DNA from: Flavobacteriales bacterium UBA1937
Lineage (GTDB): Bacteria; Bacteroidota; Bacteroidia; Flavobacteriales; Weeksellaceae
Direction: 5' to 3'
DNA: 48,948 bases
Assembly: GCA_002337005.1 (NCBI GenBank)
Contig: DDFD01000025.1
Coordinates: 1,321-50,268, forward strand
The position numbers and the translations under genes are program-made. This document shows positions 31,447-41,126 of the stretch, one piece after another. The number at the start of each line of letters is the position of its first letter. Position 1 is the stretch's first letter. The notes beneath the pieces were generated by a model that was not told the origin of the DNA, ran no database searches, and saw nothing but the letters and a program-made list of their open reading frames with translations.

Positions 31447-33176
31447 TTTTTTAGGGTAAGATTAAGAGTAAAAATTACGGTGGTTCCTTTGTTTATTTCA
31501 CTGGTAACAGAAATTTCTCCAGAATATAATTCTACCATTTCTTTACATAAACTAAGACCTAAACCAGCTCCTAAATTTTCTACATCATCTGACAGTACAC
31601 CTTGATAATAAGGTTCAAATATTTTTTCTAAATCTTTTTTTGAAATTCCAGCTCCTGTATCTGTAATTTCTGTGATCAGGGAGATGGTGTTTTGGTCTAT
31701 AGGTTTTGTTTTTGTAACGACTTTTATTTTGCCATTTTCTGTGAATTTATTGGCATTGCCAAGGATATTCATGAAAAGTTGATTGATTTTGGTATTATCA
31801 GAGTAGATGGTGATTTCCGGATTTATGTTTTCGGTGATAATAAATTCATTATTTCTAGTTTCTATATATGGTTTTATAGAAGTTAAAATTGAGCTTATTT
31901 CATCTTGCAAATTAAATACTACAGGAATGAGTTTATTTTCTACTTGTTGATTTTTTGTATATTCTAAAATTTGATTAGCTTGTATAAGAAGTGTGTTATT
32001 GGTAAAACTTATAGATTTTAGGTATTCTTTTATACTATCGTCATTGGTTTTTTTGTTTATTTTATTGATGAAAAGACCGATGATTTTTAGAGGAGACCTT
32101 AATTCGTGGCTTAGCATTCCTAAAATTCTATTTTTGAAGTTAAGGTTTTCTTTTATTCTTTTATTGGCTTTATTTAGTTTTCTTTCATAAACAAATGCTA
32201 TTCTGGTAAGAATCATAATTAATATTGATACAATAAACATCAATATAATAGCTCCAAAAAGTAAATACATTCTAGACCTGTTGTTTTTGGAATATTGTTT
32301 TTCGTATTCTTTTTGAAGATTAGCCTTAGAGTCTTTGATTGCAATTTCATAAATATTCATTAATTCATTGCTGTATAGCATCAAATTATTAAATATTTTG
32401 TAAAAATTATCTGTATTTTTTTGATTTTTGGTAACATTTACTTGTATTTTTTTGATTTGACCCGTATAATGATTGTTTACTACATTAATAATACTGTCAA
32501 AATCATTCTTTATGAGTTCCGAATTGGGTTTCTTGCCTTGTTTTATGGTAATTACCGTATTTTCTTTTCGTACATTTTCTTTTCCTGCAATGGCGTCTCC
32601 TAATCGTCCGAAAAGACCTTTTTTCTTTACGGTATCTGAGTATGTTTTGGTTTCTATATCATATTTATCAAAACTATAATCTAGATTGTATTTGTGTAAT
32701 TTTGGGAAAGTGTTATCTATCCTTATGTTAGAGTGGTTAGAATATTGATAAGTAGAGTCAATTAGAGATTTTAATTTTTTAACCTGAGAGGTATCTTTTT
32801 TTTGAGAAATAGTAATGTTTTTTAACTTGGGGTATTTATTTTCATAATGACTAATTTTTTCTAGGTTGTTTCCTACTTTATTTAAGGATTCAAAATAAGG
32901 TTTAAGGTATTGTTTGTCTTCAGTAACTCCATATTTTTGGAAACTATTTTGTGCCAATAGCAATTCTTTTCTAGAATCTGCAGTTAGAGTTTCTAGTAAT
33001 TTGATTTCTTTGAGTTGATTTTCAATATGAGTTAAATTTTTTTTCGAAATAAACTCATTATAAAAAAAGCCGGCAATAAGTATTTGTATAAGTAGAATAC
33101 AGACTAATAAAGAGTAATGAATTACTTTTCTAGATTTGAAATCTAATAATTTTAAAAGACTAAACTTTGTTTTCAT
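31443..33176 (-). CDS. Membrane sensor histidine kinase
   Basis: A 577-residue inner-membrane kinase. Transmembrane segments at about residues 20-38 and 303-325 enclose a ~260-residue mainly helical periplasmic sensor part. The HisKA domain has the phospho-acceptor H357 in LGMLSHELRSPLKI. The ATPase domain shows the N box (FMNILGNANKFTENG), G1 (DTGAGISKKDLEKIFEPY) and G2 (GAGLGLSLCKEM). It phosphorylates the downstream regulator, whose gene overlaps its end by 4 bases. The signal is unknown; the periplasmic part contains a basic-rich segment (KKKGLFGRLGDAIAG, about residues 185-199). Confidence 0.92.
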   Translation of the reverse strand: MKTKFSLLKLLDFKSRKVIHYSLLVCILLIQILIAGFFYNEFISKKNLTHIENQLKEIKLLETLTADSRKELLLAQNSFQKYGVTEDKQYLKPYFESLNKVGNNLEKISHYENKYPKLKNITISQKKDTSQVKKLKSLIDSTYQYSNHSNIRIDNTFPKLHKYNLDYSFDKYDIETKTYSDTVKKKGLFGRLGDAIAGKENVRKENTVITIKQGKKPNSELIKNDFDSIINVVNNHYTGQIKKIQVNVTKNQKNTDNFYKIFNNLMLYSNELMNIYEIAIKDSKANLQKEYEKQYSKNNRSRMYLLFGAIILMFIVSILIMILTRIAFVYERKLNKANKRIKENLNFKNRILGMLSHELRSPLKIIGLFINKINKKTNDDSIKEYLKSISFTNNTLLIQANQILEYTKNQQVENKLIPVVFNLQDEISSILTSIKPYIETRNNEFIITENINPEITIYSDNTKINQLFMNILGNANKFTENGKIKVVTKTKPIDQNTISLITEITDTGAGISKKDLEKIFEPYYQGVLSDDVENLGAGLGLSLCKEMVELYSGEISVTSEINKGTTVIFTLNLTLKK

Positions 33177-33530
33177 AGTGTTTTATAAGTACATTTATTC
33201 TTAACAAAAATCTATTAGATACTGTTTAGGATTTATCTTTTATTGTCTATTATATTGGACGTAAAAAATTTCTACAAGAAATGACCCTAGACAAAATTAA
33301 ACATAATATTTTATACTTATCTTTTTTTGTCGTTAAGATTTTTGTAAATGCAAAAAATCAATAATAAAATTTTGAAATAGTAATTTTCGGAAAAATAAGT
33401 AATGAAAATTTTTATCAGTTTTTTATCATTAGTTTTGCGCAAAGGTACAAAAAAAGAGGATTTATATAAAATCCTCTAGTCCATTTTAATTTTTTTTATC
33501 TTAAAAAGACTTCAAAAAAAGAAGTGTAAT
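33177..33530. other. Gene-free stretch between Nudix regulator and histidine kinase
   Basis: This 354-base AT-rich stretch contains the terminator of the Nudix-regulator transcript (33455-33477) at one side and must contain the promoter of the kinase-regulator pair at the other. I could not identify a convincing TTTG/TAnnTTTG pair. No gene or RNA is seen. Confidence 0.5.
33455..33477 (-). terminator. Intrinsic terminator of the MFS-Nudix transcript
   Basis: AGAGGATTT (33455-33463) pairs with AAATCCTCT (33469-33477). Read on the minus strand, a run of T follows the hairpin (A run at 33449-33455 on the plus strand). It lies about 55 bases after the stop codon of the Nudix regulator. Confidence 0.75.
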
Positions 33531-34274
33531 TTATTTTTTTACAAAAGAGTATAAAAAGGGTGCTTTGTTTGCTGAGCCGTCAAAAAGTTTTTCGTGACGT
33601 TCTAGGATATTGAAACTTAGCATTTTTCTTTGGAAATTATTTCTTCTGAATTTCTCACCTAGTATAGTTTCGTATAGATTTTGTAAATCTTTCATTGTAA
33701 ATTTCTCGGGAAGCAGATTGCTTCCTACTAATTTATAATCAATAGTTTTTCGGAGGTATTCTAGCCCTTTTTCTATAATTTCTTGGTGGTCAAAAGCCAT
33801 TTCTGGTAAATCATTTACATCAAACCATGCACAGGTTTCATTAAATGCATCTGGAAATGTATGGGATAAAGTGTAATCGATAAGCGCATAATAACCTATG
33901 GTTACGAATCTTTTATAAATCCAGTGGTCTTTATTAATGTTAATTCCCTTATTATCAAGCAGTCTTCTGTGAGGATTTTTTTTCTCAGTTCTGTCTTTAT
34001 GACCAAATGCGTAGAACTGTTCTAGATATACATCTTCTAGATGAGTTCTCTCATATAAAATTCTATAAGCAGCATCATCTAAATCTTCGTCTTCAAAAAT
34101 GAAACCGCCAGGTATTGCCCAGAGATTTAGTTCGTGGTACTTAAGGAGAAGGACCTTTAAGGTACTGTCGTGAAATCCGAAAATAGCACAGTCTACAGAT
34201 AAATGATTGATAAAGTTATTGGTATCAATCAACTCCTGTAGGTTCATCTTATTCTTAGAATCGTCAAGTTTCAT
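33531..34274 (-). CDS. Nudix-fold transcriptional regulator (NrtR/AraR-like)
   Basis: A 247-residue protein with an N-terminal Nudix-fold domain (about 20-160) and a C-terminal winged helix (about 165-240, with FTMKDLQNLYETILGEKFRRNNFQRKML). The Nudix box (about residues 57-79, GFIFEDEDLDDAAYRILYER) lacks the REUXEE catalytic glutamates of active hydrolases: RILYER replaces REUXEE. This fits the Nudix-related regulators such as NrtR and Bacteroides AraR, where the fold binds an effector, often a sugar or nucleotide-sugar. It follows an MFS transporter gene by 6 bases and lies beside the glucan locus, which it probably controls. Confidence 0.82.
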   Translation of the reverse strand: MKLDDSKNKMNLQELIDTNNFINHLSVDCAIFGFHDSTLKVLLLKYHELNLWAIPGGFIFEDEDLDDAAYRILYERTHLEDVYLEQFYAFGHKDRTEKKNPHRRLLDNKGININKDHWIYKRFVTIGYYALIDYTLSHTFPDAFNETCAWFDVNDLPEMAFDHQEIIEKGLEYLRKTIDYKLVGSNLLPEKFTMKDLQNLYETILGEKFRRNNFQRKMLSFNILERHEKLFDGSANKAPFLYSFVKK

Positions 34275-34280
34275 AGTAGT

Positions 34281-35492
34281 TTATTTGATGTATTCTGATA
34301 TTTTTTCTTTGATAGAAAAAAATGCTGAAAATATGAGTATCAAAATTAAAGGAATTGTAGCAAATAACAAGTAATAATTTCCTAAATTTTTTTGAAAAAT
34401 ATATGCAGTGCTCATAGAACCTATAGAACCGCCTAATGAAGTGAATAAAATAATGATGGAAACTATCTTACCAACTTTTCTTTCGGAAAATTTAGACAGG
34501 TATTTAGAATTAAGCATAGGATATAAGGGTGCGGTAAAAATCCCAACCATTGGGAAGAGGAACATTAGTATTTTAACTTTTACATCAGTGTCTTGTCCTA
34601 TAATATATGCCGAAGATGTAAGTACAATACCTGAGATAAGACAAAAAAAGAATATTTTCATCGGAGAGAATTTCACTACGGCTTTACTTGCTAGTAATCT
34701 CCCAATAAAAGAAAATAGGGCTAAAAATGCAGAAGATTGTAGGGCAAAAAAAGAATTAGCCTTAAGTGTATTTTTATAAAAAGTAGGTAGCCAAGAGTTA
34801 AATATTTGTTCTGTAAAAACAATAATAACTACAATAGTAAAAAATAATATAGATTTATAATCAAACAAAATTCTAAAATCAATGATTTCTTTGCCTTGCG
34901 ATTTATCCACCAAAAAAACATTTTGTTTGTCTATTTTATAAAACTGTAAAGCAGCCCAAGAAGAAATGACACCAACCAACCAAAATCCGAATTTCCAATA
35001 ATCTTTGTAATCACTATTTAATATGATCGCAAATTCTATATTTACAATAAATACTCCTAGCATAAAGGCAGCTTCGGTTCTGCTCATTGTTTTAGAGAAG
35101 TCTTTTTCGTTATCCGAAATATTTTTAATAATACTGAATACACAGATTTTACCTATAGAAAAAGAAATTCCAATCAAGATGAACCAAATTTTTAGAAACC
35201 AAAATTCGCTTACAAAAGGAATCGTGAAACTACACAATGTACAAATAACCAATGCAATACAAAGTGAGCTATAATAGCTTCTTTTTTTGATATAATCTAC
35301 CATAAAAATAGAAACCAATGCTATAGGAATGTCTTTAAAAAACTCTAGCATCCCAAGACCTGTATAGCTATGTCGTTGATTTTGTGATAATTGTAAAATT
35401 ATAACACTCATAGAGTTTAACAACATAGAAAACACGATGAAGCTTAACATTAAATTAACATTTAAGATATTTTTTTTCGTACTCATTAACAA
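34281..35492 (-). CDS. MFS transporter, probably sugar uptake
   Basis: A 403-residue integral membrane protein with about 12 hydrophobic segments in the major-facilitator pattern (for example IALVSIFMVDYIKKRSYYSS between helices 2 and 3, and an FIGRLLASKAVVKFSP loop in the second half). It is divergent from susC and co-transcribed with the Nudix-fold regulator. In Bacteroidetes glucan loci an MFS protein usually carries mono- or oligosaccharides across the inner membrane, so this is the likely role, but substrate specificity cannot be read from the sequence. In-frame Met at residue 3 is an alternative start. Confidence 0.85.
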   Translation of the reverse strand: MLMSTKKNILNVNLMLSFIVFSMLLNSMSVIILQLSQNQRHSYTGLGMLEFFKDIPIALVSIFMVDYIKKRSYYSSLCIALVICTLCSFTIPFVSEFWFLKIWFILIGISFSIGKICVFSIIKNISDNEKDFSKTMSRTEAAFMLGVFIVNIEFAIILNSDYKDYWKFGFWLVGVISSWAALQFYKIDKQNVFLVDKSQGKEIIDFRILFDYKSILFFTIVVIIVFTEQIFNSWLPTFYKNTLKANSFFALQSSAFLALFSFIGRLLASKAVVKFSPMKIFFFCLISGIVLTSSAYIIGQDTDVKVKILMFLFPMVGIFTAPLYPMLNSKYLSKFSERKVGKIVSIIILFTSLGGSIGSMSTAYIFQKNLGNYYLLFATIPLILILIFSAFFSIKEKISEYIK

Positions 35493-35657
35493 AAAATTAA
35501 ATGTAGTGCTAGATTTTAGTTAAATTTTTTTAAAAAAAGCAGGTGTTTTCGTACCAAATTCCCCGAATTAACCACGCCAAAAGTACCTCAAATAAACGGA
35601 ATTTTAAAATAATTGAGAAAATATTTTTTTGTTAAAGAAATTAATATAAATTTATTG

Positions 35658-35670
35658 TCTCAAAATGAGA
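35658..35670. promoter_or_regulatory. Small palindrome in the susC leader, possible operator
   Basis: TCTCA-AAA-TGAGA is a perfect 5-base inverted repeat 17 bases before the susC start codon, in the divergent intergenic region shared with the MFS and Nudix-regulator genes. A binding site for the regulator is plausible, but a chance repeat of this size is possible. Confidence 0.3.
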
Positions 35671-35687
35671 TAAAAAAATAAATAGTT

Positions 35688-38597
35688 ATGAATATGAGTA
35701 TTAAAAAAGGTTTAGGACTAATTGCAGTTCTTTATTTTACCTCCAGTTTTCAAGCTCAAGTTAAAAGCGATAGCGCCGCTGTAAAAGAGAAAAAAATTGA
35801 TGAGGTCGTTTTAATCGGTTATGGTACGCAAAAGAAAAGTAACGTAACTGGTGCCATTGCTAGTATTAAAGCTTCAGATATTGAGGCTGTACCAGCAGGT
35901 AAACCAGAGCAAGTTTTACAAGGTAGAGCTGCTGGTGTATCTGTAATTACAAATACTGGACAACCTGGAGCTTCGGCTACTGTTAGAGTTCGTGGTATTA
36001 CAAGTTTTGGAGCGGGTAGTAATGATCCTCTTTGGGTAGTAGATGGTATAATGGTAGATGGTATTGGATGGTTAAGCCAGTCTGATATCGAAAACGTAGA
36101 AGTTCTTAAAGATGGAGCTTCTGCTGCAATTTATGGTGTTTCCGCTGCAAGAGGTGTTGTTTTGGTTACCACAAAAAAAGGAAGACAAGGCAAATTAACT
36201 TTGAATTATAATGGGTTTTATGGTATAGGAAGTGCATCTAGAAAATTAGATTTACTTAATGCAAACCAATATGCAACTATCATGAACGAGGCTCTTGCTA
36301 ATGATGGAAAGCCTTTGAAATTTGCAAATCCTTCATCATTTGGTGTTGGCACAGATTGGCAAGATGCGATATTTAATTCTGCTGCGAGAACTTCTCATGA
36401 ATTTAGTATAAGTGGAGGTAATGAAAAATCAACATTTTATTCATCTTTCGGTTATTATGACCAAGAAGGAATCGTAATGAAAGATATTTCTTACTATAAG
36501 AGAATGAATGTAAGATTAAATTCTACCCATAAAGTATTAGATTGGCTAACTGTAGGACAAACTTTTTCATATACACACAATAAATCTCAAGGAATTGCTG
36601 GTAATGATGAATTCGGAGGGCCTTTAAGTTCTGCTATCAATTTAGACCCAATTACCCCTCTTGTTGTAACAGATTGGACTAAAGTAGATCCTTCATACTA
36701 CACAAGTCCTTATATAGTAAGAGATCCAAATGGAAATCCTTATGGTATCTCTCAATATGTAGGACAAGAAATGACCAATCCACTTGCTTTTAAATATACA
36801 CAACTAGGTAGATATGGATGGTCAGATGATTTAGTAGGAAACGCTTATGCAGAAGTGAAGTTCTTAAAACACTTTACTTTTAAACCTACGATTAACGGTA
36901 AACTCGCTTATTGGGGAAATCAAGGGTTCTCTCCACTTTACTATTTAAGTGCGACATATAAAAACGATACTTTTAATAGCTTAAACAGAGTTACTCAGAA
37001 AAAATTAGAATGGAATTTAGAAAATACTTTGACCTACCAAAATAAATGGGGAGCACACAGTTTAAATGTACTTTTAGGGCAAGGATATTATGAATACAAT
37101 ATTTCATCTGGACAAAGTATTACCTATACCAATTTGCCTGTTAACAATTGGCAAGATGCTTCATTCAATTTTAGTGTTCCAACTGAAAATATAAACGCAT
37201 CAGCTTGGGATGGATTACAAACTCATAAAACATCTTACTTTGCTAGATTAATCTATGATTATGCTAATAAGTATTTATTTACAGGTACAGTACGTAGAGA
37301 TGGATCTTCAAACTTTGGCCCAGATCAGCATTGGGGTAATTTCCCATCATTCTCATTAGGATGGAATGTTTCTAACGAAGATTTTTGGCCATCTAATAAG
37401 TATATAAATACATTAAAACTTAGAGGTGGATATGGGGTTTTAGGAAATGACGCTATAAAGCCATTCTTTTATGCAAACTTTATGGTTCCTGGTGGAAATT
37501 ATACTAATGGCTCAAATACTGTAATTACGGGATATATCCCTAATACCCTTGAAAATAGATCACTCCATTGGGAAGAAACAGAGCAAATTAATATCGCAGC
37601 AGATGTTAAATTCTTAAACAATTTTGATTTAACAGTAGATGTATATAAAAAGAAATCAACAGACATACTTAGACAAGTTGATTTACCTGGATATGTAGGA
37701 GTAGCTAACTCTCCTTATAGAAATATAGGAGACATGGACAATAAAGGGATTGAGGTAAGTTTAGGATATAAAAAAAATTGGGGAGATTATGGCATCTCGG
37801 TTAACGGAAATTTCGCTTATCTTAAAAATGAAATAATTAGATTAGAGAATAATAAAGAGTTTGTTTATGGGCCAGGTTTTCAATCATTAGGGTCTGTTTC
37901 TAGAAATCAAATTCATGAGTCTTATGGTTCTTTCTACGGATTCAAAACATTAGGGATATTCCAAAACCAATCAGAGATTGATGCCTATGTAAATTCTACA
38001 GGTGGATTAATTCAGCCGAATGCTAAGCCAGGTGACTTCAAATGGTTAGATGCTAACGGAGATGGGAAAATCACTGATGATGACAATATGGTAAATTTAG
38101 GAAGTTCTGTTCCAAAATATACTTTTGGTTTCACAGTAAATATGAATTATAAAAATTTTGATTTAACTGTTTTCGCACAAGGACAGGCAGGGAATAAAAT
38201 TTTTCAAGGTTTGAGAAGACTTGATATGATTTCTGTTGCAAATTATCAAACTGCTATTCTTGGAAGATGGACAGGTGAAGGAACATCATATGATATACCA
38301 AGAGTGACAAATGATGACCCAAATAAAAATTTCACAAGAATGTCAGATTATTATTTGCAGAAAGGTGATTATTTAAGAATAAAATTGGTGCAATTAGGTT
38401 ATAATTTACCAAAACAAATGATTAGCAATTTTGGAGCAAGTAAAGTAAGAATATATGTAACAGGTGAAAATTTATTCACATTTACTAAATACACAGGATA
38501 TGATCCAGAAATTGCTGCAGGAGATTCATATGGTATAGATAGAGCGTATTATCCACAAGCCAGAACAATCCTTTTAGGAGCTAATATTCAATTCTAA
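35688..38597 (+). CDS. SusC/RagA-family TonB-linked outer-membrane transporter
   Basis: A 969-residue TonB-dependent transporter that should import oligosaccharides in complex with the next gene product. A signal peptide (to about residue 23, FQA-QV) is followed almost directly by the KKIDEVVLIGYGTQKK region with the TonB box. Then come the plug domain (SNVTGAIASI, RVRGITSF, PLWVVDGIMVDG, GVSAARGVVLVTTKKG) and a long beta-barrel ending ARTILLGANIQF. The N-terminal carboxypeptidase-like domain common in SusC proteins is absent. It starts the glucan utilisation operon and is followed 11 bases later by susD. Confidence 0.95.
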   Translation: MNMSIKKGLGLIAVLYFTSSFQAQVKSDSAAVKEKKIDEVVLIGYGTQKKSNVTGAIASIKASDIEAVPAGKPEQVLQGRAAGVSVITNTGQPGASATVRVRGITSFGAGSNDPLWVVDGIMVDGIGWLSQSDIENVEVLKDGASAAIYGVSAARGVVLVTTKKGRQGKLTLNYNGFYGIGSASRKLDLLNANQYATIMNEALANDGKPLKFANPSSFGVGTDWQDAIFNSAARTSHEFSISGGNEKSTFYSSFGYYDQEGIVMKDISYYKRMNVRLNSTHKVLDWLTVGQTFSYTHNKSQGIAGNDEFGGPLSSAINLDPITPLVVTDWTKVDPSYYTSPYIVRDPNGNPYGISQYVGQEMTNPLAFKYTQLGRYGWSDDLVGNAYAEVKFLKHFTFKPTINGKLAYWGNQGFSPLYYLSATYKNDTFNSLNRVTQKKLEWNLENTLTYQNKWGAHSLNVLLGQGYYEYNISSGQSITYTNLPVNNWQDASFNFSVPTENINASAWDGLQTHKTSYFARLIYDYANKYLFTGTVRRDGSSNFGPDQHWGNFPSFSLGWNVSNEDFWPSNKYINTLKLRGGYGVLGNDAIKPFFYANFMVPGGNYTNGSNTVITGYIPNTLENRSLHWEETEQINIAADVKFLNNFDLTVDVYKKKSTDILRQVDLPGYVGVANSPYRNIGDMDNKGIEVSLGYKKNWGDYGISVNGNFAYLKNEIIRLENNKEFVYGPGFQSLGSVSRNQIHESYGSFYGFKTLGIFQNQSEIDAYVNSTGGLIQPNAKPGDFKWLDANGDGKITDDDNMVNLGSSVPKYTFGFTVNMNYKNFDLTVFAQGQAGNKIFQGLRRLDMISVANYQTAILGRWTGEGTSYDIPRVTNDDPNKNFTRMSDYYLQKGDYLRIKLVQLGYNLPKQMISNFGASKVRIYVTGENLFTFTKYTGYDPEIAAGDSYGIDRAYYPQARTILLGANIQF

Positions 38598-38608
38598 AAT
38601 TAATTAAA

Positions 38609-40138
38609 ATGAGAATATCAAAATTTATTAATAAAAAAGTTGCTATAGTACTTTTAGCAGCTACAAGTTTCATACAAGTTCCTATTTCATGTAGCGACAA
38701 TAATCTTGAAGATACTAAAAATTTGGGAGCATTTGATATGGACGGTTATTTCAAAAATGAAGACCAATGTCATAGTGCATTAATAGGAGTTTATGATTTA
38801 ATGAGAAAATATTCAGGAGGTTTTGAGAATATGGTAACATTTTTCAATGCAGCTTCTGATGATTTTTACTCTGGAGGTGGTAGTTCCACTGATGGAGCAG
38901 GAATACAAGGTTTCTCAAATTATACCATCAATCCTATAACAATGCCAGGAAGTTATTTCGGAGATTACTACCAAGGCATAGCAAGAGCAAATCTTTTGAT
39001 TCAAAAAATACCTGGTGCATCAATGAGCGATGCTACTAAAAAAAGATTTACAGCAGAAGCAAAATCTCTTAGAGCTTTATATTACTTTGAATTAGTTAGA
39101 ATGTTCAAAAATATTCCTTTAATTCTTGAACCAATAGATGCTGGTAGTGATTTCTATAATATTCCTCAAGCAGATCCTGCAGAAGTATATAAGCAAATTG
39201 AAACTGATTTATCATCGTCAATTGCAGATTTACCAATGACAGTTTCGGGTGATGATAGAGGAAGGTTAACTCAAGGTTCTGCTAGAGCTTTACTTGGGAA
39301 AATTTATTTATATGATAATAAAAAAACTGAAGCAGCAGCACAGTTGGCACAAGTAAATGGAACGCCAGGTCAAGCAAGCCAATATGGATATAAATTAGTA
39401 GGTAACTATAATGATTTATGGTTAGTAGATAATAAATTTACATCAGAATCAATATTAGAAGTTATGCACACTAATAAATCAAATTCTGATTGGGGATTCT
39501 GGGGCTCTGGAAGAGACGAAGGGAACTCTATATGTATCATGGTAGGATTAAGATCTTATAATAAGAAAACTGCAAATGCACCAGATTTAGTGGCTGGTTG
39601 GTCATTTAATACAGTAACTGATGATTACGCAAATTTCATGCAAGGAGACCCACGTTTCAATGCTACAATTTTCAATGCTAAACAACTATCTGACAATGGA
39701 GATATTTCATATACTGCAGGTTATTTAGATACTGGTTACTTTTTGAATAAATATATGCCAAAAACAGCGGATAAATCAAATTTACCAGGTTCTACAGAAC
39801 TTAACTTTAGACAAAATTACATAGTAATTAGACTTGCAGATACTTATTTAATGGAAGCAGAGGCTTTAGGAGGTACAGGAGCTAGAGCTCAAGCCCTTCT
39901 AGATGCTGTAAGAGCTAGAGTTGGGTTAGCTTCTGTTCCAGTAAACATGCAGGCTATTAAGAATGAAAGAAGAAGAGAATTAGGAGGCGAAGGACACCGT
40001 TGGTTTGATTTAGTAAGATGGGGAGATGCCACAAGTGCTTTAGCAGCAAGGGGTTTCAAAGCAGGTAAAAATGAAATTTTGCCAATTCCTTTTACTCAAA
40101 TGACAGGAACTGCCTTAAAACAAAATCCAAATTATTAA
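38609..40138 (+). CDS. SusD/RagB-family glycan-binding lipoprotein
   Basis: A 509-residue lipoprotein with lipobox VPISC (Cys28), the lid of the SusCD import complex on the outer surface. It has SusD features: a helical TPR-like N-terminal half (AEAKSLRALYYFELVRMFKNIP) and the conserved C-terminal NERRRELGGEGHRWFDLVRWG followed by NEILPIPFTQM and a final NPNY. It lies between susC and the surface glycan-binding gene. The substrate, beta-glucan, is inferred from the enzymes downstream. Confidence 0.95.
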   Translation: MRISKFINKKVAIVLLAATSFIQVPISCSDNNLEDTKNLGAFDMDGYFKNEDQCHSALIGVYDLMRKYSGGFENMVTFFNAASDDFYSGGGSSTDGAGIQGFSNYTINPITMPGSYFGDYYQGIARANLLIQKIPGASMSDATKKRFTAEAKSLRALYYFELVRMFKNIPLILEPIDAGSDFYNIPQADPAEVYKQIETDLSSSIADLPMTVSGDDRGRLTQGSARALLGKIYLYDNKKTEAAAQLAQVNGTPGQASQYGYKLVGNYNDLWLVDNKFTSESILEVMHTNKSNSDWGFWGSGRDEGNSICIMVGLRSYNKKTANAPDLVAGWSFNTVTDDYANFMQGDPRFNATIFNAKQLSDNGDISYTAGYLDTGYFLNKYMPKTADKSNLPGSTELNFRQNYIVIRLADTYLMEAEALGGTGARAQALLDAVRARVGLASVPVNMQAIKNERRRELGGEGHRWFDLVRWGDATSALAARGFKAGKNEILPIPFTQMTGTALKQNPNY

Positions 40139-40148
40139 TTTACAACCT

Positions 40149-41030
40149 ATGAAAAGAAATTTTTTAAATAAAATAGTAATTGGAGTATTTGCTGGCTCTT
40201 TAGCAATTAGTTGTACTCCAGACAGAGCAGATGGCGATGGCAATGGTCTTACACCAGGGAATTTAGATGCTACATTTGCTGTAACAGAGACATCCGCTAA
40301 TCATTATAAACTTACTTCTAAAGATCAATCATATTTATTTTCTAAATGGGATTTAGGAGATGGAGCAGGGTTCTACAAAGGGAAAATGATAGAAGATATT
40401 TTTCTTCCAGATGCTGGTGTCTATAAAGTACAACATCAAGCAGTAGGACAAGGAGGTATTGTTGGAGCTACATCTTCTCAGACAATAACTGTAACAAAAT
40501 CTGATCCTGTAGCAGGAAATCTAATTCAAGGAGGTAAGTTTGCAAATGCCACAGAGTGGAGTAAATGGACTATGAATTTTTCTAACCCTAGTGGTAATGC
40601 GCTATGGAGTTTTACAGATGGTAAAGCTACTTTTGTTGCCAGTGGTTGGGATAGAAACGTATTATATCAAGCAGTAGAAGTAGTAGCAGGACGTACTTAT
40701 AAAGCAGATGCCGTTGTAAGTTCTACTTCTGGAGTTGCGGATACATGGTTTGAAATTTATGTAGGTTATACTAAACCAACACCAAATACAGATTACACAG
40801 GAGACGGAGCTGATAATACTTGGCTTAGAGGGATTAACACTTGGGCTGGTAGTGGAAGTTCTCCATTTTCAGGTAAGATATCAAATGTAGGTTCAGTAAA
40901 CTCAAACAATACAACAGGAACCTTTAAAGCTACTAAAACAGGTACCGCTTATTTTGCAATTAGAAGTGGAGGGAATGATTTGAAATCAGGAATTTCAATA
41001 ACTAATGTAGAATTTAGAGGATCTAATTAA
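40149..41030 (+). CDS. Surface glycan-binding lipoprotein with PKD-like and CBM-like domains
   Basis: A 293-residue lipoprotein with lipobox LAISC (Cys22). Residues about 40-115 form a PKD-like domain (FSKWDLGDGAGFYKG, DAGVYKVQH). Residues about 125-290 form a beta-sandwich like CBM4/CBM9 modules (NLIQGGKFANATEWSKW at the start, YQAVEVVAGRTYKADAVV and TAYFAIRSGG further on). Its place directly after susD is that of SusE-type surface glycan-binding proteins, which hold the polysaccharide for SusCD. A strong terminator follows, so the enzyme genes downstream are transcribed at a lower level or from a second promoter. Confidence 0.8.
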   Translation: MKRNFLNKIVIGVFAGSLAISCTPDRADGDGNGLTPGNLDATFAVTETSANHYKLTSKDQSYLFSKWDLGDGAGFYKGKMIEDIFLPDAGVYKVQHQAVGQGGIVGATSSQTITVTKSDPVAGNLIQGGKFANATEWSKWTMNFSNPSGNALWSFTDGKATFVASGWDRNVLYQAVEVVAGRTYKADAVVSSTSGVADTWFEIYVGYTKPTPNTDYTGDGADNTWLRGINTWAGSGSSPFSGKISNVGSVNSNNTTGTFKATKTGTAYFAIRSGGNDLKSGISITNVEFRGSN

Positions 41031-41048
41031 AATTTAAAGATTTTATTT

Positions 41049-41076
41049 AAAAAGGGAGATTTTAATCTCCCTTTTT
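41049..41076 (+). terminator. Intrinsic terminator after the SusCD and binding-protein genes
   Basis: AAAAAGGGAGAT (41049-41060) pairs perfectly with ATCTCCCTTTTT (41065-41076) around a TTTA loop, with T-rich DNA after it. It separates the transport and binding genes from the enzyme genes and may allow the former to be made in excess. The A/T symmetry lets it work on both strands. Confidence 0.8.
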
Positions 41077-41126
41077 ATTAAATATTTTAATCAAGATTAT
41101 TGTATTTTTAATTAAATTTCCATTCT

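Noticed and set aside
35628..35654. Promoter TTTG/TAAATTTA for susC
   Set aside because: The spacing of 15 bases is too short and the -7 element lacks the final G; I could not support a specific susC promoter.
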